Of a DNA stretch of 64,000 nucleotides, positions 46,628 through 55,696 are shown in pieces. The position numbers and the translations under genes were made by a program. Each line of letters begins with the position of its first letter. Within the stretch, counting starts at the first letter, position 1. The notes below the pieces were generated by a model. That model was given only the letters and a program-made list of their open reading frames with translations. It was not told the DNA's origin and did no database searches. The DNA comes from Carnobacterium gallinarum DSM 4847 (GTDB lineage Bacteria; Bacillota; Bacilli; Lactobacillales; Carnobacteriaceae), in contig NZ_JQLU01000005.1 in NCBI RefSeq assembly GCF_000744375.1, positions 2,713,496 through 2,777,495 of the forward strand. The letters are read 5' to 3'.

Positions 46628-46663
46628 GCAAAGCTTCTCAAATTGTTGGGAAGCTTTTTTTTT
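46628..46663 (+). terminator. terminator after the nucleoside transporter operon
   Basis: Twelve-base stem AAAGCTTCTCAA / TTGGGAAGCTTT, loop ATTG-like, T8 tail. Confidence 0.88.
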
Positions 46664-46730
46664 ATTTAAATAAGGATGCTATGTAAACATAAAGAATCTA
46701 TTAGAAATCGAATTCAAAGAGCATTTATAA

Positions 46731-46759
46731 TTGTATTCTCTTCATAATTAACTTATGAT
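46731..46759 (+). promoter_or_regulatory. promoter of ymfF-ymfH-ymfI
   Basis: TTGTAT, 17 bases, TATGAT. It leaves a leader of about 130 bases that contains a 25-codon open frame (46777-46854) with a good ribosome site. Confidence 0.6.
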
Positions 46760-46893
46760 ATAGGAATGAAGGTTTTATGAGACGTACAATCTCAAGTAAA
46801 GCTAAGTTTATTTTTAGTGAGAAATTTATCAAGAATATGTATGCCATGATTTAAGTGTTAGGTCACTAAAAATCGTGATTGGGGAGGAAAAAA

Positions 46894-48150
46894 ATGTCAA
46901 TACAATTGAATGAAGGAGTGCATTTACATGTGCTACCAACGAAAAAATATAAAACAGTTCGTTTAGTTATAAAGTTCAGAGCGCCATTAAAAGCTGAAAC
47001 AATTACGAATCGGGCGATGTTATCAAGCCTTCTAGAAACCAACAGCAAAAAATATCCAACACAAACAGAACTGAGAAGTACTTTAGCTAATTTATATGGT
47101 GCAAGCTTTGGTTTATCTGTGACAAAAAAAGGTACAGAGCATATGTTTACTGTTGGAATGAACTTAGTTAATGAACGCTATTTATCAGAAAAAACTAATA
47201 TTTTAAATGATGGAATTGCCCTACTTGAAGAAATTATTTTTAATCCTAATGTAGCGAATGGTCAGTTTGATGAAGGGACCTTTAATCGTGAAAAAGAGAA
47301 CTTGCTAGATTACTATAGTTCTATTTATGACGATAAGCAGGCATATGCTAGTCTTTCGTTACAATCACTTTATTTTGAAGATGAAGATCAAAAAATGCCA
47401 AGTATTGGTACAGCAGAAGAATTAGAAAAAATTACAGCCACTTCTTTATTCGCTTACTATCAAAAAATGTTACAAGAAGATACAATTGATATTTATGTTT
47501 TAGGTGATGTAGATGAAAATGATATTGAATTAGCTTTTAGAAAATTTCCATTTACACCTAGAAAAAAGGCTACTGGTTCAGTTTTTTACCAAGAACCAAC
47601 TCGTAACAATTTAAAAAATGAAGTTGAAAAGCAAGAAGTCACTCAAGCAAAATACAATTTAGCGTATGAAACCAATACGTACTATTTGGAAAAAGATTAC
47701 TTTGCATTGCAAGTATTCAATGGGATTTTTGGCGGTTTTCCTCATTCTAAATTATTTGTTAATGTACGAGAAAAGGAAAGTTTGGCTTACTATGCTTCTA
47801 GTAGTTTGGATACATTTAGAGGAATGATGACTGTTCAGACTGGAATTGAGTCAGCAAAAGTTCAGCAGGTTTCGGATATTATTTCAGTGCAATTAAATGA
47901 AGTTCAAATTGGTAATTTTGAAGAGGAAGCTATTAATCAAACGAAAGAAATGTTGAAAAATCAAATTTTGCAGTCAGAAGATAATGCACCCGCCTTTATT
48001 GAACGTTTGTACATTTATGATATTGTTGGAAAAAATCTGTCTGTTGACGAATGGCAAGCACAAGTAGATGCTGTTACCAAAGAAGAAATTATTGCGGTAG
48101 CTAATAAGATTCAGCTAAAAGCAACATTCTTTTTAACTGGGGAGGTTTAA
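46894..48150 (+). CDS. ymfF: M16-like EF-P modification protein YmfF
   Basis: 418 residues of the insulinase (M16) fold. The HxxEH zinc motif is missing: the equivalent place reads MLSSLLETN, so it is the non-catalytic partner of YmfH. NCBI names the family EF-P 5-aminopentanol modification-associated protein. ATG 46894 chosen because GGGGAGGAAA lies upstream; the TTG inside that site is not used. First of three genes. Confidence 0.9.
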   Translation: MSIQLNEGVHLHVLPTKKYKTVRLVIKFRAPLKAETITNRAMLSSLLETNSKKYPTQTELRSTLANLYGASFGLSVTKKGTEHMFTVGMNLVNERYLSEKTNILNDGIALLEEIIFNPNVANGQFDEGTFNREKENLLDYYSSIYDDKQAYASLSLQSLYFEDEDQKMPSIGTAEELEKITATSLFAYYQKMLQEDTIDIYVLGDVDENDIELAFRKFPFTPRKKATGSVFYQEPTRNNLKNEVEKQEVTQAKYNLAYETNTYYLEKDYFALQVFNGIFGGFPHSKLFVNVREKESLAYYASSSLDTFRGMMTVQTGIESAKVQQVSDIISVQLNEVQIGNFEEEAINQTKEMLKNQILQSEDNAPAFIERLYIYDIVGKNLSVDEWQAQVDAVTKEEIIAVANKIQLKATFFLTGEV

Positions 48151-48152
48151 TC

Positions 48153-49454
48153 GTGGAAAAAAAACATTATGATCAATTAAATGAAACTATTTATACTGAA
48201 ACGTTAGAAAATGGATTGCGTGTAACGTTACTACCTAAAAACGATTTCCATAAAACCTATGGTTTATTTACAACAAATTATGGTTCAATTGACAATCAGT
48301 TTATTCCACTAGGAAAGACTGAATTAGTAAAAGTGCCAGATGGTGTCGCTCACTTTTTAGAACACAAAATGTTTGAAAAAGAAGATGGTGATGTTTTTAA
48401 CGTATTTGGCAAACAAGGTGCGTCAGCTAATGCCTTTACAAGTTTTACTCGAACAAGTTATTTATTTACTAGCACCAATCGTATATTGGAAAATGTTGAA
48501 ACATTATTAGATTTTGTTCAAGAACCCTATTTCACTAAAGAAACTGTTGAAAAGGAAAAAGGGATTATTGCACAAGAAATTCAAATGTATGATGATGAGC
48601 CTGATTGGCGTCTATTTTTTGGTATTTTGGGAAATTTATATCCAAAACATCCATTACACATTGATATTGCTGGAACTGTGGACAGCATTATGGAGATTAC
48701 TCCTGAAGACTTATATGAATGCTACCATACCTTTTATCACCCAAGTAATATGAATTTACTTGTTGTTGGAAAAATGAATCCTGCTGAAATGATGACAACG
48801 ATTCGTGACAATCAAGACCATAAAGAATTTGCTCCAGCAACAGAAATTGTGCGTCACTTTCCAACTGAAACAGTAGCGGATATTAACGTTTTTGATTCGA
48901 TTGAGATGCCAGTAAATCGTGCAAAAAGTATTGTTGGTGTCAAGGGAGTACATCCTGCTCCAACTGGAAAAGCAGCATTAGTCTATAAAACAAAAATGAA
49001 TTTATTGTTAACTCTTTTATTTGGAACTACGTCTGAAAATTATTTGCGTTTATATGATGGTGGTGTAATTGATGACAGCTTTTCTTTTGAATTTAATTTA
49101 GAACGAACGTTTCATTTTATTGATATTGGTGGGGATGCAAAAGAACCAACGGCTTTTAGTGAGGCAATTAAAGAAATTTTACTAACTGCAAAAGATAGTT
49201 CAGAATTAACAGAAGCAAATCTAACAACTGTCAAAAAACGGATGATTGGTAGTGCGTTACAATCTTTAAATTCAATAGAATACATTGCTAATCAATATAG
49301 CCAAGAAGCTTATGGTGATGCAAGTTTATTTGATTTAGTACCAACTATTGAAAGCATTAAGTTAGCAGATATTCAACAATTAGCTGCTGAGTTTATGATA
49401 AAAGAACATATGAGTACCTTCCATATTTTACCAAAAGAGGCGAATGAAGGATGA
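48153..49454 (+). CDS. ymfH: M16 zinc peptidase-like EF-P modification protein YmfH
   Basis: 433 residues. Zinc site His67-Phe-Leu-Glu70-His71 (HFLEH) with the third ligand Glu142 in AQEIQMYDD, so it should be an active M16 metallopeptidase paired with inactive YmfF, as the two halves of mitochondrial processing peptidase are. GTG start with GGGGAGGTTTAATC. The stop overlaps ymfI by 4 bases. The link to EF-P modification comes from the family name and Bacillus genetics. Confidence 0.92.
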   Translation: MEKKHYDQLNETIYTETLENGLRVTLLPKNDFHKTYGLFTTNYGSIDNQFIPLGKTELVKVPDGVAHFLEHKMFEKEDGDVFNVFGKQGASANAFTSFTRTSYLFTSTNRILENVETLLDFVQEPYFTKETVEKEKGIIAQEIQMYDDEPDWRLFFGILGNLYPKHPLHIDIAGTVDSIMEITPEDLYECYHTFYHPSNMNLLVVGKMNPAEMMTTIRDNQDHKEFAPATEIVRHFPTETVADINVFDSIEMPVNRAKSIVGVKGVHPAPTGKAALVYKTKMNLLLTLLFGTTSENYLRLYDGGVIDDSFSFEFNLERTFHFIDIGGDAKEPTAFSEAIKEILLTAKDSSELTEANLTTVKKRMIGSALQSLNSIEYIANQYSQEAYGDASLFDLVPTIESIKLADIQQLAAEFMIKEHMSTFHILPKEANEG

Positions 49455-50176
49455 AATTTGCTTTGATTATGGGGGCTAGCGGTGATATTGGTGGTGCGAT
49501 TGCCCAAGATTTAGCAAAAGCGGGCTGGTCGCTTTACCTTCATTGTCATTCGGATTTTACAAGTGTGGAGAGACAGGCTAAGGTCTATCAAAAAAATTAT
49601 CCAAAACAAGATTTTTTTACTTTGCAATTAGATATGATGAATGAAGCAGAGCTACCGCTTTTTTTGGAATCAATTTTTCAATTAGATGCGGTCATTTTTG
49701 CTAGTGGGTTTACACATTATCACTTATTAACAGAGACGACAGCATTAGAAATGGATCAAATGTGGCAAGTTCATGTAAAAACACCTATTTTATTAGTGCA
49801 AAGTTTGCAAACTAAATTAGCTGCATCTGGAAATGGTCGTATTGTATTTATTAGTTCAGTTTATGGTGAAGTTGGGAGTGCCATGGAGGTTTTGTATTCT
49901 ACAACTAAAGGTGCCCAACTTGCATTTGTTAAAGCCTATAGCAAAGAAGTGATTAGCTTAGGGATTACAGTGAATGCAATTTCTCCAGGAGCGATTGCAA
50001 CGAAAATGAATCAAGACTTTGCCGAAGCGGAGCTAGATTGGTTGAACGAGGAAATTCCAGCAGGTCGAATGGGAACTACGACTGAAATTAGCTTCTGGGT
50101 GCAACAACTGTTGGAACCATTAAGTCAATATATGACAGGACAGTCTTTGGTTATCAGCGGTGGCTGGCTAAAGTAA
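49451..50176 (+). CDS. ymfI: EF-P 5-aminopentanone reductase YmfI
   Basis: 241 residues, short-chain dehydrogenase. NADP motif MGASGDIGGAIA (7-18), catalytic Ser136, Tyr149 and Lys153 (YSTTK). In Bacillus YmfI reduces the 5-aminopentanone on EF-P Lys32 to 5-aminopentanol. The target efp (Lys32 present) is in this same window at 9550. Start overlaps ymfH. Confidence 0.92.
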   Translation: MKFALIMGASGDIGGAIAQDLAKAGWSLYLHCHSDFTSVERQAKVYQKNYPKQDFFTLQLDMMNEAELPLFLESIFQLDAVIFASGFTHYHLLTETTALEMDQMWQVHVKTPILLVQSLQTKLAASGNGRIVFISSVYGEVGSAMEVLYSTTKGAQLAFVKAYSKEVISLGITVNAISPGAIATKMNQDFAEAELDWLNEEIPAGRMGTTTEISFWVQQLLEPLSQYMTGQSLVISGGWLK

Positions 50177-50275
50177 AGAAAAAATTAATGTTTTGTTATC
50201 TATTCATATGCTATAATAACTATGATATGGAGAATAAAGTTATCTAAAAAAAGAAATCTAGTGGGTGATAGGTGA

Positions 50276-51166
50276 ATGAATGAAATTGGAATAAAATTAC
50301 AAGAAGCTAGAAAAGCAAAAGGGTATACATTAGATGATTTGCAACAAATGACAAAAATTCAAAAACGTTATTTAATTGCAATTGAAGAAGGCAATTTTGA
50401 TGTAATGCCTGGCAAGTTTTATGCCCGTGCTTTTATTAAACAATATGCGGATACGGTTGGCTTAAATGGCGATCAATTGTTAGAACAATACACAGATGCT
50501 GTTCCACACACACATGATGAAGAGTATGTGGAGAAGGTCAACACAAACCAAACACGGTCAGAAAATCATGTAACAAATGAATTACTTGAACGAGTAAAAA
50601 CTTTGTTACCTACTATTTTGATTGTCATAGTCGTATTTTTGATTATTGGTGGAATTTGGTATGCAGCAACAAAAACTGGAAATAAAGATACTGAATCAAT
50701 TATTTCTAAAGATTCAGATACAACATCGATTACAACAAGTAGTAATACAGCTACTAGTGAATCAAAAACTAGTGCAGCTTCTTCTAGTTCAAAAGAACCA
50801 GAAAAAGAACCGGAAAAACCAAAACAAGCAATTGCCGTTGAATCATCAACGGGTCAAACAACAAATTACACGGTTACCAATGCAACCGAACCAGGTTCAA
50901 TTGTATTGAGTGCAGAAGGTGGAGCAAGTTGGGTTGGCGTTGAAGTTAATGGTGTAGCAGCTGATCAAAAAACAATGCAAAGTGGCGATAATTTGGAAGT
51001 TCCATTACCAGCCGGAACAACATCAATCTCTGTCAGAATTGGAAATGCAGCGAGTACAAAAATTACATTGAATGGTGAAGCAGTGGCTTATGCTCCAGAA
51101 GCAACTAATGTAATTACGCAAACACTTGTCTTTACTGTAACTCCAGTTGCAGCAGCGGCACAATAG
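50276..51166 (+). CDS. rodZ: RodZ-like helix-turn-helix membrane protein (YmfM)
   Basis: 296 residues. N-terminal HTH (about 5-65: IGIKLQEARKAKGYTLDDLQ, IEEGNFDVMPGKFYARAFI), one membrane helix (about 107-127), a Ser/Thr/Lys/Pro-rich linker (about 135-185), then an extracellular DUF4115 beta domain. RodZ ties MreB to the cell-wall elongation machine. Extended -10 TGC-TATAAT lies upstream (about 50209-50217). Confidence 0.92.
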   Translation: MNEIGIKLQEARKAKGYTLDDLQQMTKIQKRYLIAIEEGNFDVMPGKFYARAFIKQYADTVGLNGDQLLEQYTDAVPHTHDEEYVEKVNTNQTRSENHVTNELLERVKTLLPTILIVIVVFLIIGGIWYAATKTGNKDTESIISKDSDTTSITTSSNTATSESKTSAASSSSKEPEKEPEKPKQAIAVESSTGQTTNYTVTNATEPGSIVLSAEGGASWVGVEVNGVAADQKTMQSGDNLEVPLPAGTTSISVRIGNAASTKITLNGEAVAYAPEATNVITQTLVFTVTPVAAAAQ

Positions 51167-51184
51167 GTAGAAAAATTAACATAG

Positions 51185-51231
51185 AAAAATCCCAAACCTT
51201 GGTTATTTTACTTCGGTTTAGGATTTTTTTT
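51185..51231 (+). terminator. terminator after rodZ
   Basis: Stem AATCCCAAACC / GGTTTAGGATT with one mismatch, 16-base loop, eight T. Confidence 0.78.
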
Positions 51232-51356
51232 GTTTTTATTTACATTCATTGAAAAAAATAGTTGTTTTGAAATTTGTTAAAATCCTTTTTAGAAAAATAC
51301 TGGTTTTTTTATTCTGAAAAAAGTATAATAATGAATGAATATAGGGAGGTTTGTCT

Positions 51357-53435
51357 ATGGAATTATTATTTTTTGTATTGCTTATGATTGTTGGAATAGT
51401 GGTTTCATCTGTAGCGAATAAGTATTTACCACGAGTTCCGTTAGCATTAATTCAAATTTCAGTTGGTGTTTTAATGACCTTTTTACCATTGGAACATGAA
51501 GTTATTTTAGAACCAGAGATTTTTATGTTATGCATCATTGCTCCGTTGGTTTTTTATGAGGGTCAGAAGGTCTCTAGAAAAGAATTTTGGGAGTTAAAAG
51601 GTCCAATTTTATTATTAGCTTTTGGATTAGTTTTAATTTCAGTTATACTGGGAGGTTTTGTTATTCAATGGTTAATTCCTAAGATGCCTTTAGCGATTGC
51701 CTTTGCATTAGCTGCGATTATCTCACCCACGGATACTGTTGCGTTGAAATCAATTGTGAAAAATATTAAGCTACCAGATAATATCATGGGTGTTTTAGAA
51801 GGAGAGTCACTAATTAATGATGCAGCTGGACTAGTTTCTTTTAAAGTTGCTTTAGCAGCAGTTGTAACAGGTGTCTTTTCAGTCAAAGAAGCCAGCATTA
51901 GTTTTTTAGTTGCAGCTTTTGGTGGGATTGTTCTTGGCGTAATTATGGGTCTGTTATTTGTAAAGTTACGGATAAAATTAAGAAAAATGGGATTAGAAGA
52001 ATCAGAGTTATTAATTTTGATTCAGTTAGCGACACCTTTTGTTATTTTTATCTTAGCAGAAGAGTTTAATTTTTCAGGAATTTTGGCTTTAGTTGCAGCA
52101 GGCTTTGTTCATGGATTTGAACAGGATAAATTACAAAAAACTACGACAAAATTGCAGCTGATTTCTAGCAATGTTTGGTCAACTTTTATTTATTTTTTAA
52201 ATAGTTTAGTTTTCTTATTATTAGGTTCAATGCTGCCAAGTGTTATCAAAGCCATCTGGGATGCTAATGATGTTCATGTTGCTGAATTACTTGGAAGTTC
52301 ACTTTTGATTTTTTGTTTTATTCTTTTCTTACGATTTGCATGGGTGTATCTATTGTATGCTGATTTTGTTGAACCAGTAGATGCGGGATTTAGTAATTAC
52401 CTGATTCAAATGACAAGTGCTTTGGAACCTGCTAAGAAATCTGGGATTTCTAGATTTAAGTACGCTGTTATTACGGCATTTGCTGGTGTTCATGGGACCA
52501 TTTCCTTAGCCACAGCTCTCTCAGTACCATTAGTTTTAGGAAACAATGAAGTGTTTCCTTTAAGAAATGAAGTGCTGTTTATTACGGCGAGTGTTATTTT
52601 ATTTAGTTTGATTAGTGCAACGATCATGTTGCCTTTATTAGTCCCTAAGGAACAGGTAACGACGGATTTAGTCATTAATGCTAAAAAATTAGATGAAATT
52701 ACAGGTTATCAAGAAATTCTCTTTCGCACAATTGATCGTTTGGAGCAACAGCGTACAGCCGAGAATAATACGATGCTTAATCAAATTTTACTAGAGTTAG
52801 AAGATAAATTAGTTGCAAGTAAAGAAGGGCGTTATCGTGATGAAGATCGTGGAAAAATGCAAGAGATTATGAATTTTGCTCGTGATATTGAGAAGCAGAA
52901 AATTGATGAATTAATTGCAGAAAAACAGATTTCACCAATGATTGAACGTTTGTATCAAGTTTATTTGGAAAATTCTCGTCGTTTTGAAGAACGTAATTTC
53001 TTTAAAATTATGTTATTTAAAATCAAAATGAATTTGTTGAAAAAACGAGTAAAAAAAATGCGTAATCAAGAATTTGACGCACGATTTAAATCAAAAATAG
53101 ATGCTCATAGCCAATTAATTGAAGAATTTAAAGAATCTCAACGATTAGTAGCTGGAACCGTTGTGCAAGAAATCCAGAATCAAATGACTTCTGAAAATCG
53201 AAAAGAGTCAATTGAAGTCATGGAGCGATACAACCGTCGGACTGAATATGTTCAACTAGATTCAGCAATACAACAACAAAATATGCGCCGTTTAGCTAGT
53301 CTGACTTTGCAAATCGAACGAGAAGAAATTCAACGTTTATTAGATAATGCTGAGATTAATTTTGAGATTGCGAATCAATTAGGCGAACAGGTGACCTATG
53401 ATGAGTTAAGTGAATTAACAATGGGAACTGAATGA
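51357..53435 (+). CDS. CPA1-family Na+(K+)/H+ antiporter with cytosolic tail
   Basis: 692 residues: about 12 helices to residue 430, then a long helical cytosolic tail (about 440-692) rich in Glu/Arg/Gln. Transport motifs: AIISPTDTVALK (Asp126) and GESLINDAAG (Asn154-Asp155, the ND ion-binding pair). The ATG at 51357 has GGGAGG upstream; an earlier TTG overlaps that site. It sits between rodZ and pgsA, which are normally adjacent, so it looks like an insertion into the conserved block. Confidence 0.9.
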   Translation: MELLFFVLLMIVGIVVSSVANKYLPRVPLALIQISVGVLMTFLPLEHEVILEPEIFMLCIIAPLVFYEGQKVSRKEFWELKGPILLLAFGLVLISVILGGFVIQWLIPKMPLAIAFALAAIISPTDTVALKSIVKNIKLPDNIMGVLEGESLINDAAGLVSFKVALAAVVTGVFSVKEASISFLVAAFGGIVLGVIMGLLFVKLRIKLRKMGLEESELLILIQLATPFVIFILAEEFNFSGILALVAAGFVHGFEQDKLQKTTTKLQLISSNVWSTFIYFLNSLVFLLLGSMLPSVIKAIWDANDVHVAELLGSSLLIFCFILFLRFAWVYLLYADFVEPVDAGFSNYLIQMTSALEPAKKSGISRFKYAVITAFAGVHGTISLATALSVPLVLGNNEVFPLRNEVLFITASVILFSLISATIMLPLLVPKEQVTTDLVINAKKLDEITGYQEILFRTIDRLEQQRTAENNTMLNQILLELEDKLVASKEGRYRDEDRGKMQEIMNFARDIEKQKIDELIAEKQISPMIERLYQVYLENSRRFEERNFFKIMLFKIKMNLLKKRVKKMRNQEFDARFKSKIDAHSQLIEEFKESQRLVAGTVVQEIQNQMTSENRKESIEVMERYNRRTEYVQLDSAIQQQNMRRLASLTLQIEREEIQRLLDNAEINFEIANQLGEQVTYDELSELTMGTE

Positions 53436-53458
53436 TTTTTTATTTAACTAAATTAAGG

Positions 53459-53481
53459 GTTTCGCTATTAAGTAGCGAAAC
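53459..53481. other. perfect hairpin after the antiporter gene, no T run
   Basis: GTTTCGCT / AGCGAAAC around ATTAAGT. Without a T tract, so not an ordinary terminator; it lies about 85 bases before pgsA. Confidence 0.5.
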
Positions 53482-53565
53482 TCTGTGATAAACTAGCAAA
53501 GTATGCATGTAAATAACTATCTAACGTAAATAAGAATTTTAGATAGAAGATGGAGGAAAATAGCA

Positions 53566-54144
53566 TTGAATTTACCAAATAAATTAACAGTACTTCGTAT
53601 TTTTATGATTCCAATATTCATGGTGATCGTTTTAGGTCCATTTGATTGGGGACAAGTCAATTGGTTAGGAAGCTCAATTGAGGTTACACAATTAGTTGGC
53701 GCAATTATCTTTGCGTTAGCAAGTATTACCGATTGGTTGGATGGGAAAATTGCACGAGCAAGAAATTTAGTCACTAATTTTGGTAAGTTTGCGGACCCTT
53801 TAGCAGATAAAATGTTAGTTGTTACAGCATTTATTGTTCTAGTTGGGCAAGGAATTGTTCCATCGTGGGTCATTGCAATTATTATTTGCCGTGAGTTAGC
53901 AGTTACAGGACTTCGTTTGCTTTTAGTTGGCGATGGCGAGGTAATGGCAGCAGCAATGCCTGGTAAGATTAAAACAGCAACTCAAATGGTAGCAATTATT
54001 TTGTTGTTTTTAAATAATTTTCCATTTGCTGGAATGAATTTCCCGTTTGCAACTATTATGTTGTATGTGTGTTTATTTTTTACTGTCTATTCTGGTGTTG
54101 ATTATTTTATTAAAAATAAACATGTTTTCTCTGGATCAATGTAA
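53566..54144 (+). CDS. pgsA: CDP-diacylglycerol--glycerol-3-phosphate 3-phosphatidyltransferase
   Basis: 192 residues, first step of phosphatidylglycerol synthesis. The CDP-alcohol transferase motif is intact: Asp56, Asp59-Gly60, Ala63-Arg64, Gly73, Asp77 and Asp81. About five helices. TTG start with GATGGAGGAAAA. Normal length. Terminator at 54159. Confidence 0.95.
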   Translation: MNLPNKLTVLRIFMIPIFMVIVLGPFDWGQVNWLGSSIEVTQLVGAIIFALASITDWLDGKIARARNLVTNFGKFADPLADKMLVVTAFIVLVGQGIVPSWVIAIIICRELAVTGLRLLLVGDGEVMAAAMPGKIKTATQMVAIILLFLNNFPFAGMNFPFATIMLYVCLFFTVYSGVDYFIKNKHVFSGSM

Positions 54145-54158
54145 AAATGAATGATGTC

Positions 54159-54198
54159 AAAAGGTGAAGGAACGAATAAAAGTTCCCTCACCTTTTTT
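54159..54198 (+). terminator. terminator after pgsA
   Basis: AAAAGGTGA.GGAAC / GTTCC.TCACCTTTT and T tail. Confidence 0.85.
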
Positions 54199-54226
54199 GT
54201 CGCTTTTTGACTGATTATGGTAAAAT
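54197..54226 (+). promoter_or_regulatory. promoter of the metallophosphoesterase gene
   Basis: TTGTCG, 18 bases, TAAAAT preceded by TGG (extended -10). Overlaps the T tail of the pgsA terminator. Confidence 0.55.
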
Positions 54227-54256
54227 AAAGAGGTATGAATTGTAAAAGGGAGGTCA

Positions 54257-55645
54257 ATGAAAGTGAAAAGAAAGTGGCAAATAGTCAGTCTTTTTTTTAT
54301 GCTACTTTTTTTAGCAAGTTGTGGAGCGGGAAATGAAGCAAAAGACAGCAAAGAAGCTTTGAAAAATAGAGAGAGCCCGTCAGCGAAGTCTCTTGAAACT
54401 GGCTTTAAACTTTGGGTAATTACAGATGTTCATTATATAGCTCCAAGCTTACATGATGATGGGAAAAAATTTGACTTTATTGTGAGTACTTCAGCAGGTA
54501 AAGATTTAAACTACCAAACAGAAACATTAGAGGCTTTAGTCATGCAAGCTAAAAAAGAACAACCAGATGTATTAGTAGTAAGTGGTGATTTAACTCTAAA
54601 TGGTGAAAAACAAAGTGCAATTGAATTAGCAGATTATTTTAAGGAAATTGAAAAAAATGGCACAGAAGTTTATGTGATTCCTGGGAACCACGATATCAGT
54701 GATGGTTGGGCGAAAAAATATCGTGGAGATCAAGCTGAAGCAACGGAACAAATTTTACCGAAAGATTTTAAATCAATTTTTAAGAAAAATGGGTATCAAC
54801 AAGCGATTAGTAGTGATCCCACTTCATTGAGTTATTTGGTTGCACCTAGAAAAAATCTCTGGATAATGATGATTGATTCAAATAAATACAGTTGGAGTGC
54901 TTCAAAAGGAGCTCCTGTAACCAGCGGAAGTATCCGTGAAGATACGTATCAATGGATGTCAGAAAATTTCCAATTAGCAAAAGAACAAGGTGCTAAAATT
55001 ATTCCAGTAATGCATCATAATTTAATGGATCATAATCAATTGGTAAATCGTGGATTTACAATCGATAAAGCTGAGAATTTACAAGACTTTTTTGCAAAAG
55101 AAAAAGTTGATTTTGTCTTATCAGGTCATATTCACGCCCAAGATATTGCTAGCCTTGATGTGAAAGGACATAAGATTTATGATATCGTAACGGGTTCGTT
55201 TATGATGGCACCTAATCCAATTGGTGAATTCACTTATCAAGATGGAAGCTTTACCTATCAAAGACAAACAACAGATGTTGATGGCTGGGCAAAAGAAACG
55301 GGAGCAACTAATCTAGATCTGTTACAACATTCAGCCTATTTAGCTGAAAATATGCAAAAAGATGGTGAAAGTTTTGCAATCGGTCAGATTTATGAAGAAC
55401 AGTGGGCTGATAAAAGTCAGTTGGATTCAGTTGCAACTTTTATAGGCAACGCGAATCAACGTTTTTTTGGTGGAGAATCTTACGTTGCTCCTGAAAATGT
55501 AAAAGAAACTCAAGAGCAATTAGCTAAAAATCCAGCCTATCAAGTATTGCAGCAGCATCCAGAAAGTAGTTTAACAAGTTATATCGACAGTATCTACATT
55601 GATCAAGATACGAATAATGTGCAGATGGAATTTCCTTTTAATTAA
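54257..55645 (+). CDS. calcineurin-like metallophosphoesterase lipoprotein
   Basis: 462 residues. Lipobox FLASC (Cys22), then a metallophosphoesterase domain with all five blocks: Asp57-x-His59 (TDVHY), VVSGDLTLNG, PGNHD (142-146), VMHHN and SGHIHAQ. Long C-terminal helical domain after residue 330. A surface phosphodiesterase of unknown substrate. ATG 54257 has GGGAGG upstream. Confidence 0.9.
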   Translation: MKVKRKWQIVSLFFMLLFLASCGAGNEAKDSKEALKNRESPSAKSLETGFKLWVITDVHYIAPSLHDDGKKFDFIVSTSAGKDLNYQTETLEALVMQAKKEQPDVLVVSGDLTLNGEKQSAIELADYFKEIEKNGTEVYVIPGNHDISDGWAKKYRGDQAEATEQILPKDFKSIFKKNGYQQAISSDPTSLSYLVAPRKNLWIMMIDSNKYSWSASKGAPVTSGSIREDTYQWMSENFQLAKEQGAKIIPVMHHNLMDHNQLVNRGFTIDKAENLQDFFAKEKVDFVLSGHIHAQDIASLDVKGHKIYDIVTGSFMMAPNPIGEFTYQDGSFTYQRQTTDVDGWAKETGATNLDLLQHSAYLAENMQKDGESFAIGQIYEEQWADKSQLDSVATFIGNANQRFFGGESYVAPENVKETQEQLAKNPAYQVLQQHPESSLTSYIDSIYIDQDTNNVQMEFPFN

Positions 55646-55696
55646 AAAAAATTTTTAAAAAAAATGCATAGACTATAAGTGATGGAGGAATTTTTT

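Noticed and set aside
50646-50909. 87-codon Gln/Asn-rich open frame
   Set aside because: Frame-shifted reading of the Ser/Thr/Lys/Pro linker of rodZ.
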